In this document: positions 45,952 through 53,938 of the stretch, piece by piece | How the letters are laid out: every line of letters starts with the position of its first letter | Position numbering within the stretch: the first letter of the stretch is position 1 | NCBI RefSeq assembly: GCF_000720455.1 | Contig: NZ_JOAK01000020.1 | Coordinates: forward strand, 62,001-126,000 | Direction: 5' to 3' | DNA: 64,000 nucleotides | Source: Streptomyces virginiae | GTDB lineage: Bacteria > Actinomycetota > Actinomycetes > Streptomycetales > Streptomycetaceae | Notes under the pieces: model-generated | Databases searched by the model: none | What the model was told of the DNA's origin: nothing | The model's input: the letters and a program-made list of their open reading frames with translations, nothing else | Made by a program: the position numbers and the translations under genes

Positions 45952-46893
45952 GTGGATCTTGACGTGGCGCAGGTGCGTGCCTTCGTGCACGCCGCCGAAG
46001 AACTGCACTTCGGCCGGGCGGCGGGGATGCTCGCCATCACCCAACAGGGGCTGTCCAAACGGATCTCGCGACTCGAATCCCTGCTCGGGACCCGGCTGTT
46101 CCAGCGTGACGGCAACGGGGTGCGCCTCACCGAGGCCGGACGGCGTTTCCTCCCACCCGCCCGGCAGACCGTGACCGCCGCCGACGCCGCGGTCACCGCC
46201 GCGATCGGGACGGACCGTCCGCTGCACGTGGACGTCTGGGGACACCTCTACGCCCCGATGCGGACCCTGGCCCAGGTCGCGGGAGGGGCCGGCGAGCTGG
46301 TGCTGGGGCACGGGCGCGATCTTCCGTCGGTCACCGAAGCACTGCTGCACGGCGACATCGACGCGGCCTTCGGGCGGGTCCACCCGCCGCTGCGCACCGG
46401 ACTGGTCCACCGTCTCGTCCGCCTCGAACCGGTGGACGCGGTACTGAGCGCGGACCACCCCCTCGCGACCGAGGCGGAGCTGCGGCCCGACCAACTGCGC
46501 GGCAGCGTGATGTGGGCACCCGGTGCGCTGGAGCGGCTCGACTTCCTCCACCAGTTCGCCGAGCGGTTCGACATCCGGAACAGGGCCGCGAGCGTCAATC
46601 TGGGCCTCGCCCACTTCCTCGCCGAGGTGGCGCAGGATCCGCACCGCTTCTCGCTGCTGCCCGCCGACGTGCCCCTGCCGGAGGTCACCGGGCTGCGCTC
46701 CGTCCCCCTGGTCAATCCCACGCCGCTGTACGCCTGGTCACTGCTGTGGCGCACCGGCGACGCACACCCGGGCCTGGACCGCCTCACCGCGGCCTGCGCG
46801 GGAGAGGCGCGGCGAAGGCGCTGGCTGGAGTACGACCCGACGCGCGACTGGCTGCCGGACCCGCCCGCGAACGCGCGGGGCGACAACGGCTGA
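45952..46893 (+). CDS. LysR-family regulator
   Basis: 313 residues from GTG 45952. The HTH is LDVAQVRAFVHAAEELHFGR and LAITQQGLSKRISRLESLLG, followed by FQRDGNGVRLTEAGRRFLPP. The effector domain (LHVDVWGHLYAPMRTLAQVA onward) has the two-lobed PBP fold, ending with a Gly/Arg tail. Divergent from the oxidoreductase/hydrolase operon with a perfect dyad between, so that operon is the likely target. Confidence 0.92.
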   Translation: MDLDVAQVRAFVHAAEELHFGRAAGMLAITQQGLSKRISRLESLLGTRLFQRDGNGVRLTEAGRRFLPPARQTVTAADAAVTAAIGTDRPLHVDVWGHLYAPMRTLAQVAGGAGELVLGHGRDLPSVTEALLHGDIDAAFGRVHPPLRTGLVHRLVRLEPVDAVLSADHPLATEAELRPDQLRGSVMWAPGALERLDFLHQFAERFDIRNRAASVNLGLAHFLAEVAQDPHRFSLLPADVPLPEVTGLRSVPLVNPTPLYAWSLLWRTGDAHPGLDRLTAACAGEARRRRWLEYDPTRDWLPDPPANARGDNG

Positions 46894-46983
46894 CGGCGTG
46901 CCCGCGCACCCTCCGGTTGCCGGGGTGTCCGCCCGAGCGTGACGATGAAGTGGGCGGCCCCTGCTCTTGACGAGGAGGACCTC

Positions 46984-48147
46984 GTGACCACCGGCGGGCG
47001 AAGGCGTGTGGTGCTGCTGTCGGTCTCAGTGGCGCTGACGGTCGGACTGGCGACGGCCGCGGGCGGCACCTCGACCGCCGCGGGTCTCGGCCACGGGGGT
47101 GTTGGCGTCCGGCCGGCCGATGCGGTGGCCGTCGGCCCGTCACCACAGCCCAGCGCGGACATGTCGGCAGCGGCGGAGCTGTACCTGACCCATGTCCTGG
47201 ACCTGCTCCAGAGCAAGTCGATCGACAAGAAGAAGGTCGACTGGCCGCAGGTGCGGCGCCAGGCGTTCGCCGAAGCAGACGGGGCCAGGACCACCGCCGA
47301 CACCTACGACGCGATCGACCTCGCCGTCAAGGCCGTCGACAATCCCCACACCTTCTTCCTGAGGCCGGACCGGGCCGGGGCGCTCGTGCCGTCCCCCGAA
47401 GTACCCGGCACCGGGGCACCGCCGCAGGTACCCAGCGGCCGCCTCCTCGGACAGCGGATCGGGTACGTGTCGCTCCCGGCCACCGAGAAGATCCCGGGCT
47501 ATGCGCGGGCCGGCGCCCGGGCCGTCCGCACGGTCGACGCCTCCGGGCCGTGCGGATGGATCGTCGACCTGCGTGGGGACAGCGGGGGAGCCGTCTGGCC
47601 CAAGCTCGACGTCCTGGCGCCCTTGCTGGGTGACGGCCGCCTCGGCGGCTTCGTGGACGCGGACGGCAACGAGGCCGCGTGGGCGCTGGACAAGGGGCAG
47701 CTGTCCGTCGACGGCGAGGTCATCCCCAAAGACCTCCCCCCGAGCATCGAAACGGGCGAGTCCGGCATCGACGACTACGTGACGCACAACGCGTACGTGC
47801 TGAAACGGCCCCGGCCGCCGGTCGCGGTCCTCACCGGACCCGAGACGGCGAGTGCCGGCGAAGCGGCCCTGATCGCCTTCCGCGGCCGGCCGGAGAGCCG
47901 CAGCTTCGGACTGCCCACCGCCGGGCTGGCGACGGGGAACGCGTCCTACCCGCTCAACGACGGCGCGCTCCTGCTCGTCACCGAAGCGGCCGATGTGGAC
48001 CGAACCGGCCGGCGGTACGCCAACACCCCCATCGCCCCCGACGTCCGCGTGGCCTTCACCGACCGCGACATGGCCCGCGGCACGGGCGATCCGGCCGTCG
48101 CCGCCGCCCGGAAGTGGCTGGAGTCCCGGCCCGCCTGCCATCAGTGA
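46984..48147 (+). CDS. Secreted S41-family (tail-specific-type) peptidase
   Basis: 387 residues from GTG 46984, with GAGGAGG five bases upstream; an ORF start at 46939 has no ribosome site. The signal peptide is GRRRVVLLSVSVALTVGLAT. The protease core has GQRIGYVSLPATEKIPGYAR, CGWIVDLRGDSGGAVWPKLD, the nucleophile in VLTGPETASAGEAALIAFRG (Ser in TASAGEA) and GLPTAGLATGNASYPLNDG. No PDZ domain is visible between the helical N-terminus and the core, so this is a compact form acting outside the cell. Confidence 0.85.
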   Translation: MTTGGRRRVVLLSVSVALTVGLATAAGGTSTAAGLGHGGVGVRPADAVAVGPSPQPSADMSAAAELYLTHVLDLLQSKSIDKKKVDWPQVRRQAFAEADGARTTADTYDAIDLAVKAVDNPHTFFLRPDRAGALVPSPEVPGTGAPPQVPSGRLLGQRIGYVSLPATEKIPGYARAGARAVRTVDASGPCGWIVDLRGDSGGAVWPKLDVLAPLLGDGRLGGFVDADGNEAAWALDKGQLSVDGEVIPKDLPPSIETGESGIDDYVTHNAYVLKRPRPPVAVLTGPETASAGEAALIAFRGRPESRSFGLPTAGLATGNASYPLNDGALLLVTEAADVDRTGRRYANTPIAPDVRVAFTDRDMARGTGDPAVAAARKWLESRPACHQ

Positions 48148-48177
48148 CGGTGTCAGGAAGCGGGGATCGGGCGTGAG

Positions 48178-48238
48178 GGGGGAGCAGGGCGCATCGCACA
48201 CGGAGGCCGGGGGAGCAGGGCCCGGACGCACACGGAGG
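48178..48238. repeat. Tandem repeat of about 31 bp, two copies
   Basis: GGGGGAGCAGGGC is followed by CGCACACGGAGGC in both 48178-48207 and 48209-48238; only five bases in the middle differ. It lies in the 165-bp gap after the S41 peptidase gene. Confidence 0.7.
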
Positions 48239-48312
48239 CGGACAGTCACGGGCCGCGAATGTTGTCGGTCTGCCCGTTCGCCATCAGTGGGAGATCATGA
48301 TGGTGTGGTGCA

Positions 48313-48834
48313 GTGAGGTTCGGCTCGGGTGTGAAGGACAGGCAAGCTGTGCGGGAGGCGGAGTTCGTAACGGTCGCGGGGCTGGTCGCGGCGGTTGCAC
48401 AGGGGGAGAGCGGCGCGCTGTGGCGGCTGGAGGGCGCTGACCGTCAGCTGGACGCGAACCTGGTGCGCCACCTGCCCGGGACCGGCGGGGCGGCCTACAC
48501 CGAGGACGAGGTCGACGTGATGTTGGTCGTCGTCGCGGGCGGCGGGACCCTCACCCTGGACGGCACCAAGTCCCGGCTGACCCCCGGGTTCATCGGACTG
48601 CTGCCGCGGGGCACCTCCCGGGCACTGCTGGCCGGCCCCGAGGGCCTGCTCGTCCTGACCGCGCACCACAGGCGCCGCGGCATGAGCATCGGACGGAGCA
48701 CCCCCGCCGTCGCCCCCGAGCCGTGCGCGCTCCACCTGGTGTGCGCCCGCTGCCACCGCCACGCGATCGAGGCGGACGCCCGCTACTGCACCGGCTGCGG
48801 CACGGCCCTGACGGACCGCCCCGCGTCCCGGTAG
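48313..48834 (+). CDS. Cupin-like protein with C-terminal zinc ribbon
   Basis: 173 residues from GTG 48313; GTG 48331 is an alternative. The central part is a small beta barrel (EDEVDVMLVVVAGGGTLTLD, RLTPGFIGLLPRGTSRALLA), typical of cupins. The C-terminus has LVCARCHRHAIEADARYCTG followed by CGTAL, a four-Cys zinc ribbon. Cupin-ribbon combinations can act as ligand-sensing adaptors. Substrate unknown. Single gene. Confidence 0.7.
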   Translation: MRFGSGVKDRQAVREAEFVTVAGLVAAVAQGESGALWRLEGADRQLDANLVRHLPGTGGAAYTEDEVDVMLVVVAGGGTLTLDGTKSRLTPGFIGLLPRGTSRALLAGPEGLLVLTAHHRRRGMSIGRSTPAVAPEPCALHLVCARCHRHAIEADARYCTGCGTALTDRPASR

Positions 48835-48870
48835 GCACCCGTCGGCCATCGGACGCCGTGAGCCGCGTTG

Positions 48871-50961
48871 TCACGTTGAGTGGCGTCCCCGGGGGCTATG
48901 GTGACACAGGGTCAGAAGTTGTCGGCTTCCGTGCCGTGGGTGCGGGACGCCCTTCAGGAAAGGCTTGCGCCCGTGTCTGCTGCACTCTCCGATGATCTGA
49001 AGCGTCTCATCGACGATTCCCCCGTCTTCGCGACGGTGGCGACGATCCAGCCCGACGGCAGCCCGCAACTGTCCGTGACCTGGCTCCTGCGTGACGGAGA
49101 CCAACTGCTCATCTCCACGACCGAGGGGCGCAGGAAGGAACAGAACCTGCGCCGTGACCCCCGTATCACCGTGATGATCAACCCGCACGACGCGCCGTAC
49201 ACGTACGCCGAGGTGCGCGGCACCGCCGAGCTGACCACGGAGGGCGGTCAGGAGCTGATCAACGAACTCTCGCGCAAGTACACGGGCAAGGACTACCGGG
49301 ACTTCAACCCCGCCTCCGTCGACGACGCCCCGCGCGTCGTGGTCCGGGTGGTTCCGCGCAAGGTCGTCGGCTCGATCTAGGTCGTGTCCGCGAAGTCCCG
49401 CCTGCGCGGCGGGGTCCGGCACGCGCGCTTGCCGCGTTGTCGTCGGTCGCCGATGCTCCGCATCGGCTCCCTCCTGCTCCTGCTGGGGAGCGGCCGAGGG
49501 CAGTTCCTGCCCGGACCTGTTCTTCACGAGTTCGACGTTCTCGACGAACAACTGGAAGAGCAGCTGGCTCGCACCGAGCTCCCGGCCGTTCTTGCCGTTG
49601 TTCCCCTGCGCGATGCCCAGGCTGTACGGCTCCTTGTCCTCGGCCTTGACGCCGATGTAGCCGGGCAGGGTGCCCTCGTTCGGGTTCGCGTTCTTGTAGT
49701 CCCCGCCGCGTTCGTTCGCCTTGCGGATGTAGTCGTTCTTGTAGCCCGGTCCGAGGGCCATGTGGGTCTGGTCGAAGAGGAGTTCGTGGGCCCCGGGCTT
49801 CAGCGTGAACTTCAGCTGGACGGCGTAGGGGGCGCCCTGGGTCTCGTAGTAGCCGTCGGCCTGGCCCTGGTCGCCGAGATGGGCCCCGATGGTCATGCCG
49901 GTGTAGCCCTTCTCCCTGAACTCCTTCGCCGAGCCGGTGCCCGAGGCCACGTACGCCAGCATCTCGTCGCGTGCGGCTGCGTCGCCCCAGTAGGCGAGAG
50001 CGCTCTCGGCCTCCTCGAAACTCATGGACCGGTACAGCTCCATCCGCCCGGCGTCCTCTCCCTTGCGCGACAGTTCGTCCAGGAGCTGGGGGCCGACGAT
50101 CTTGATGACCTCGTCGATCGTGCGCGCCGGCTTACTGGCCTTGAACTTCTTCGCGGCCTTCTTGGAATCGGCCATGTGCGTGGCCCTGGCCTTGGCGTTG
50201 CTGCTGCTGGCACCGCCCAGCCCCGCCTTGTCCCGCCAGTGCTCCTCCGTCAGCAGGTCCTGCGGGTTCGCGACGCGCTGCACCGCGGCGGCGGAACCGG
50301 ACGCGGCCGAGGGCGCCGGGGACGCCGCCTGGCGCTGCACGTCCGCGGCGGCGCGGTGGCCGGGCGCCATGACCCGGCTGGCGTTCGCCTCCGCCTCCCG
50401 CTCGTACCGGTCCGACGGGTCGGAGACCTTGAGCCCCGCGCCGTTGTCGGTGCCCGCGACCGGTCCCTGGCGCTGCTGGATGACGTGGGTGAGTTCGTGG
50501 GCGAGGGTGTGCTTGTCGCCGCCGCCGGCGCCTATGACGACATGGCTGCCCGAGGTGTAGGCCCGGGCCCCGACTTCCGCGGCGGATGCCTTGGCGGCGC
50601 CGTTGTCATGGATGCGGACGTCGGAGAAGTCCGCTCCGAGCCGGGCCTCCATGTCGGTGCGGGTGGCGGTGTCCATGGGGCGCCCGGGGGCGCGCAGGAC
50701 GTCGTGCACGGCGGACCGCTGCACCGCGTGCTGTCCGGGCCGGTCGTGCCCGCATCCGTCGGCGTGCTGGTGCTGATCCTGGTCCCCGAGCCGGCCGGCC
50801 CGACGGAGCATCTGTACGACCGCGGCGTTGCCCGCACCGGCCTGCAGCCCCATCAGCCCCACCGGCGGTGCGGCCGCCTGCTGCGGAGCCGCGGACTGGC
50901 GGGAGGACTGCAGTAGCTGGTCGTCGGTCTTCCGCGTCGAGCGGGGCTGCCTGGGACTCAC
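48871..50961 (-). CDS. DUF4157 protein with C-terminal toxin-like domain, antisense read-through tail
   Basis: The frame encodes 696 residues from ATG 50961. Residues ~90-180 are a DUF4157 domain: PMDTATRTDMEARLGADFSD, VRIHDNGAAKASAAEVGARA and the zinc-protease-like LAHELTHVIQQRQG. After a low-complexity linker comes a second domain (about 270-490) with GRMELYRSMSFEEAESALAY, GYTGMTIGAHLGDQGQADGY, and YAVQLKFTLKPGAHELLF. The Tyr-Arg motif and the strand pattern suggest an ADP-ribosyltransferase-like toxin; that is inference. DUF4157 proteins occur as cargo of contractile injection systems or as polymorphic toxins. From about residue 500 the sequence becomes non-protein-like and runs antisense through the gene at 48973-49380, so the native stop was probably lost. 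Confidence 0.7.
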   Translation of the reverse strand: MSPRQPRSTRKTDDQLLQSSRQSAAPQQAAAPPVGLMGLQAGAGNAAVVQMLRRAGRLGDQDQHQHADGCGHDRPGQHAVQRSAVHDVLRAPGRPMDTATRTDMEARLGADFSDVRIHDNGAAKASAAEVGARAYTSGSHVVIGAGGGDKHTLAHELTHVIQQRQGPVAGTDNGAGLKVSDPSDRYEREAEANASRVMAPGHRAAADVQRQAASPAPSAASGSAAAVQRVANPQDLLTEEHWRDKAGLGGASSSNAKARATHMADSKKAAKKFKASKPARTIDEVIKIVGPQLLDELSRKGEDAGRMELYRSMSFEEAESALAYWGDAAARDEMLAYVASGTGSAKEFREKGYTGMTIGAHLGDQGQADGYYETQGAPYAVQLKFTLKPGAHELLFDQTHMALGPGYKNDYIRKANERGGDYKNANPNEGTLPGYIGVKAEDKEPYSLGIAQGNNGKNGRELGASQLLFQLFVENVELVKNRSGQELPSAAPQQEQEGADAEHRRPTTTRQARVPDPAAQAGLRGHDLDRADDLARNHPDHDARGVVDGGGVEVPVVLARVLAREFVDQLLTALRGQLGGAAHLGVRVRRVVRVDHHGDTGVTAQVLFLPAPLGRGDEQLVSVTQEPGHGQLRAAVGLDRRHRREDGGIVDETLQIIGECSRHGRKPFLKGVPHPRHGSRQLLTLCHHSPRGRHST
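48973..49380 (+). CDS. PPOX-class F420-dependent oxidoreductase
   Basis: 135 residues from GTG 48973; ATG 48898 is in frame but lacks a ribosome site. The split-barrel FMN/F420-binding fold is shown by SPVFATVATIQPDGSPQLSV, TWLLRDGDQLLISTTEGRRK and NLRRDPRITVMINPHDAPYT, followed by YAEVRGTAELTTEGG. These enzymes reduce substrates with deazaflavin F420H2. The whole gene lies antisense inside the frame of the DUF4157 gene; its clean family match makes it the real gene in this interval. Confidence 0.85.
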   Translation: MSAALSDDLKRLIDDSPVFATVATIQPDGSPQLSVTWLLRDGDQLLISTTEGRRKEQNLRRDPRITVMINPHDAPYTYAEVRGTAELTTEGGQELINELSRKYTGKDYRDFNPASVDDAPRVVVRVVPRKVVGSI

Positions 50962-51227
50962 GCGATCGCCTTTTCGGTTCGTCGGGGAAGCCGCCTCGGA
51001 CGGCTTCCGGCCACATCCCCATGGGCGGTCACACCCGTCGTGACCAGGGGGTCTGACGCATTATCGGCCAACTCGCGGACGTGAGGCCAATGTTCGCCGC
51101 CTTGCGCCGGCACTCTGCCCGGACGCACATCGAGCCGTGCAACCGAGGTGCCCCTTGAGGCAGACCCGCCGGCTCCCGACCGCGCGGGCGGCCCCCGTGG
51201 TGAGGCCGGGATGCCCCGGGGCGAGGT

Positions 51228-52307
51228 CTACGGCGCGGCCGGCAGGCGGACCGTGACGACGAGGCCGCCGGTGGGGCGGGGGGACAGGCCGAGGGTTCCG
51301 TCGTGGGCGCGGACGACGCTGTGCACGATGGCCAGACCGAGGCCGACGCCGGCGTGCTCGTCGGTGCGTACCCGTTCCGTTCCGCGATGGAACGGTTCGG
51401 TGAGGGTGGGCAGCAGATCCGGCGGGAGCGGGCGGCCCGTGTTCTCGACCCGCAGGACGCTCGTGTCGCCGTACGCCCCGGTGTGGACGGTCACGGTGCC
51501 GTCGGCCGGGAGGTTGTGGACGATGGCGTTCTGGACGAGGTTCGTCACCATCCGCAGAAGGAGTTCCGCGGAGCCGCGGGTCACGGCCGTGCCGCCGGTG
51601 ACGTCGAGGGTGATCCGGCGCTGTTCGGCGAGCGGGAGCAGTGTCTCGGCGGCTTCCTCGGCGAGGAGGGAGAGGTCGACGCTCTCGCGGGTGAAGGTGC
51701 CTCGCTCGCCGCGGCTGAGCAGGAGGAGGGCCTCCGTGAGGTCGATCGCCCGTGTGTTCACCGTGTGCAGGCGTTCGATGATCGCTGCCCGGTCCTGCGC
51801 GGGGTCCTGGCGGGCGAGGTCGAGGAGCGCCCGCGAGATCGCCAACGGGGTGCGCAGCTCGTGCGAGGCGTTCGCCGCGAACCGCTGCTGCTCGGCGACG
51901 TGGGACTCGAGCTGTTCGAGCATCGAGTCGAACGCGTCCGACAGTTCGCGGAACTCGTCCTGACGGCCCTCCATGCGGATCCGGTGGGACAACGACCCCT
52001 TCCCGGCCGTCCGCGCCGCCTCCGTGATCCGGGTGAGCGGCGCCAGCATACGGCCGGCCAGGAGCCATCCCCCCACCAGGCCGAACACGAGCAGGAAGGC
52101 CATCGCCACGGCCGCGGCGGGCGCGAAGGTGTGCACCAGGAGGTAGCGGTTGGGTGAGATCCCGAGCAGGCCCTGGGAATTGTCGGGCACGTACCGCAGC
52201 AGGAACGCCCACACCACCGCCAGCAGGAGAGCGCCGGCGACGAAGAGGAACCCGGCGTAGCTGAGGGCGAGTTTCATACGGGCGCTGAGCCCCGGGCGTC
52301 TACGCAT
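51228..52307 (-). CDS. Sensor histidine kinase (HAMP-HisKA-HATPase)
   Basis: 359 residues. Helices at about 11-35 and 60-85 flank a short extracellular loop; a HAMP segment (GRMLAPLTRITEAARTAGKG) follows. The phosphoacceptor is in RFAANASHELRTPLAISRAL, the N box in LLLRMVTNLVQNAIVHNLPA, and the G boxes are VLRVENTGRP and HAGVGLGLAIVHSVVRAHDG. Its start overlaps the response regulator by 8 bp. The set VanZ-regulator-kinase is one operon on the minus strand. The small sensor loop resembles CutS/VanS-like kinases that sense envelope conditions. Confidence 0.9.
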   Translation of the reverse strand: MRRRPGLSARMKLALSYAGFLFVAGALLLAVVWAFLLRYVPDNSQGLLGISPNRYLLVHTFAPAAAVAMAFLLVFGLVGGWLLAGRMLAPLTRITEAARTAGKGSLSHRIRMEGRQDEFRELSDAFDSMLEQLESHVAEQQRFAANASHELRTPLAISRALLDLARQDPAQDRAAIIERLHTVNTRAIDLTEALLLLSRGERGTFTRESVDLSLLAEEAAETLLPLAEQRRITLDVTGGTAVTRGSAELLLRMVTNLVQNAIVHNLPADGTVTVHTGAYGDTSVLRVENTGRPLPPDLLPTLTEPFHRGTERVRTDEHAGVGLGLAIVHSVVRAHDGTLGLSPRPTGGLVVTVRLPAAP

Positions 52308-53001
52308 CCGTGGCGCCGGGGGCAGGGGAGGTGGGGTCCGTACGCGTGTCGATCCGGTATCCGACGCCGGGCACCGTGGCGATGAGCCAGGGTTCGCCGA
52401 GCCGTTTGCGCAGAGCGGAGACGGTGATGCGCACGGCGTTGGTGAGGGGGTCGACGTTCTCGTCCCAGGCCCGTTCGAGCAGCTCTTCCGCGCTCACGAC
52501 CCCGCCCTCGGCGGCGACGAGGACCTCCAGCACGGCGAACTGCTTGCGGGTGAGGGCGACGTAGCGTCCGTCGCGGAACACCTCCCGGCGGAAGGGGTCG
52601 ACCCGCAGGCCGGCGAGCTCGCGGACCGGGGGCCGGGCGTACGCGCGCCTGCGGTCGAGCGCCCTCAGCCGCAGGACCAGCTCGCGCAGCTCGAACGGTT
52701 TCGTGAGGTAGTCGTCGGCGCCCAGCCCGAAGCCGGACGCCTTGTCGTCGATCCGGTCGGCTGCGGTCAGCATCAGGATCGGGATGCCGCTGCCGGAGGC
52801 GACGATGCGACGGGCGACCTCGTCGCCGGACGGGCCGGGGATGTCGCGGTCGAGGACCGCGAGGTCGTAGGAGTTGACGCTGAGCAGTTCCAGGGCCGAG
52901 TCGCCGTCACCGGCGATGTCGGCGGCGATCGCTTCCAGCCGCAGACCGTCACGGACGGCCTCGGCCAGGAAGGGCTCGTCCTCCACGATCAAAACGCGCA
53001 T
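52300..53001 (-). CDS. OmpR-family response regulator (CutR/VanR-like)
   Basis: 233 residues. MRVLIVEDEPFLAEAVRDGL carries the acidic pocket, YDLAVLDRDIPGPSGDEVAR the phosphoacceptor Asp, and GADDYLTKPFELRELVLRLR the conserved Lys. The winged-helix output domain is RDGRYVALTRKQFAVLEVLV, then VDPLTNAVRITVSALRKRLG. LDRDIP instead of LDxMLP is the CutR-like variation. It lies 76 bp downstream of the VanZ-like gene and overlaps the kinase gene. Confidence 0.92.
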   Translation of the reverse strand: MRVLIVEDEPFLAEAVRDGLRLEAIAADIAGDGDSALELLSVNSYDLAVLDRDIPGPSGDEVARRIVASGSGIPILMLTAADRIDDKASGFGLGADDYLTKPFELRELVLRLRALDRRRAYARPPVRELAGLRVDPFRREVFRDGRYVALTRKQFAVLEVLVAAEGGVVSAEELLERAWDENVDPLTNAVRITVSALRKRLGEPWLIATVPGVGYRIDTRTDPTSPAPGATDA

Positions 53002-53077
53002 GTCAGAAGCCTAAGCGGCGCACCGTATCGCCGGCGTATGCGACGACACCGCGCCCACCGGCCGGGTCTTGGGGCAC

Positions 53078-53812
53078 TCACGCCGGAGTGGAGCGGTCCC
53101 GGCCCGCGGGCACCGCACGGCGGGGCGGGCCGGCAGTGGCGACGGGCGCGGGGGAGCGGTCCGTGCGCCACCAGCGGCGCGACGCCAGCGCGGCCAGCGC
53201 GGCACCGGCGGCGTTGACCAGTACGTCGTCCACGGAGGAGACCCGGTCCAGTCGCAGCACGTACTGCGCGGTCTCCACCAGGACCGAGCAGCCCGCCCCG
53301 AGCGCCAGGACCCGCGGCACGGACGCCAGCGCCGCGAACCGCATCGGGGCGAAGAACCCCAGCGACGCGAACACCAGCAGGTTGCCGACGATCCCGAGCG
53401 GCCCCATCGTGATCAGGTCCCGCAACGGTACGAGGCTCACCCGTCCGGGAACGACGCCGGCCCCGGCGCCCGGCATCAGGATCATCCACACGAACGGCAC
53501 CGTCCCGTGCACCATGCCCACCTCGGCCAGCGACATCGGCCACGCCGCCGCGACGCCGGCGGCGCGCCGAGCGCGCGCCAGGAGCCACGCCACCAGGACT
53601 GCCGGAGGCAGCATGACCAGCGTCATGAGCACGACACCGTTGAACGTGTCGAAGCAGCCGTGCCACCGCCCGGCCATACACGCCGGAGCGGACATCATGA
53701 GCGGCCGACGCAGCACGAACAGGGCGCCGGCCAGGCCGAGGACCGCCAGGCCGAGGAGCACGATCCCGCCCGCACGGCGGGGCGGCGCTGACAGGGGTAC
53801 GTCGTGGTTCAT
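53078..53812 (-). CDS. VanZ-family membrane protein
   Basis: 244 residues from ATG 53812. Five to six membrane helices (GGIVLLGLAVLGLAGALFVL, VVLMTLVMLPPAVLVAWLLA, GIVGNLLVFASLGFFAPMRF). VanZ signatures are the NLLVF segment and VETAQYVLRLDRVSSVDDVL, followed by VNAAGAALAAL. VanZ relatives give low-level resistance to lipoglycopeptides or to envelope stress by unknown means. First gene of an operon with the two-component system, so sensing and resistance are probably coupled. Confidence 0.85.
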   Translation of the reverse strand: MNHDVPLSAPPRRAGGIVLLGLAVLGLAGALFVLRRPLMMSAPACMAGRWHGCFDTFNGVVLMTLVMLPPAVLVAWLLARARRAAGVAAAWPMSLAEVGMVHGTVPFVWMILMPGAGAGVVPGRVSLVPLRDLITMGPLGIVGNLLVFASLGFFAPMRFAALASVPRVLALGAGCSVLVETAQYVLRLDRVSSVDDVLVNAAGAALAALASRRWWRTDRSPAPVATAGPPRRAVPAGRDRSTPA

Positions 53813-53938
53813 GCCCCCATTCGACACGCGGGGCGGTTGCCGCGGCGTATGGGATTTCCGATACACCCGCGATACGGGTGCCGGGCCTCCCCTCCCGGCG
53901 CCGCCGATCCGGCCCGCGCGGGCTGACATGATGCCCGG

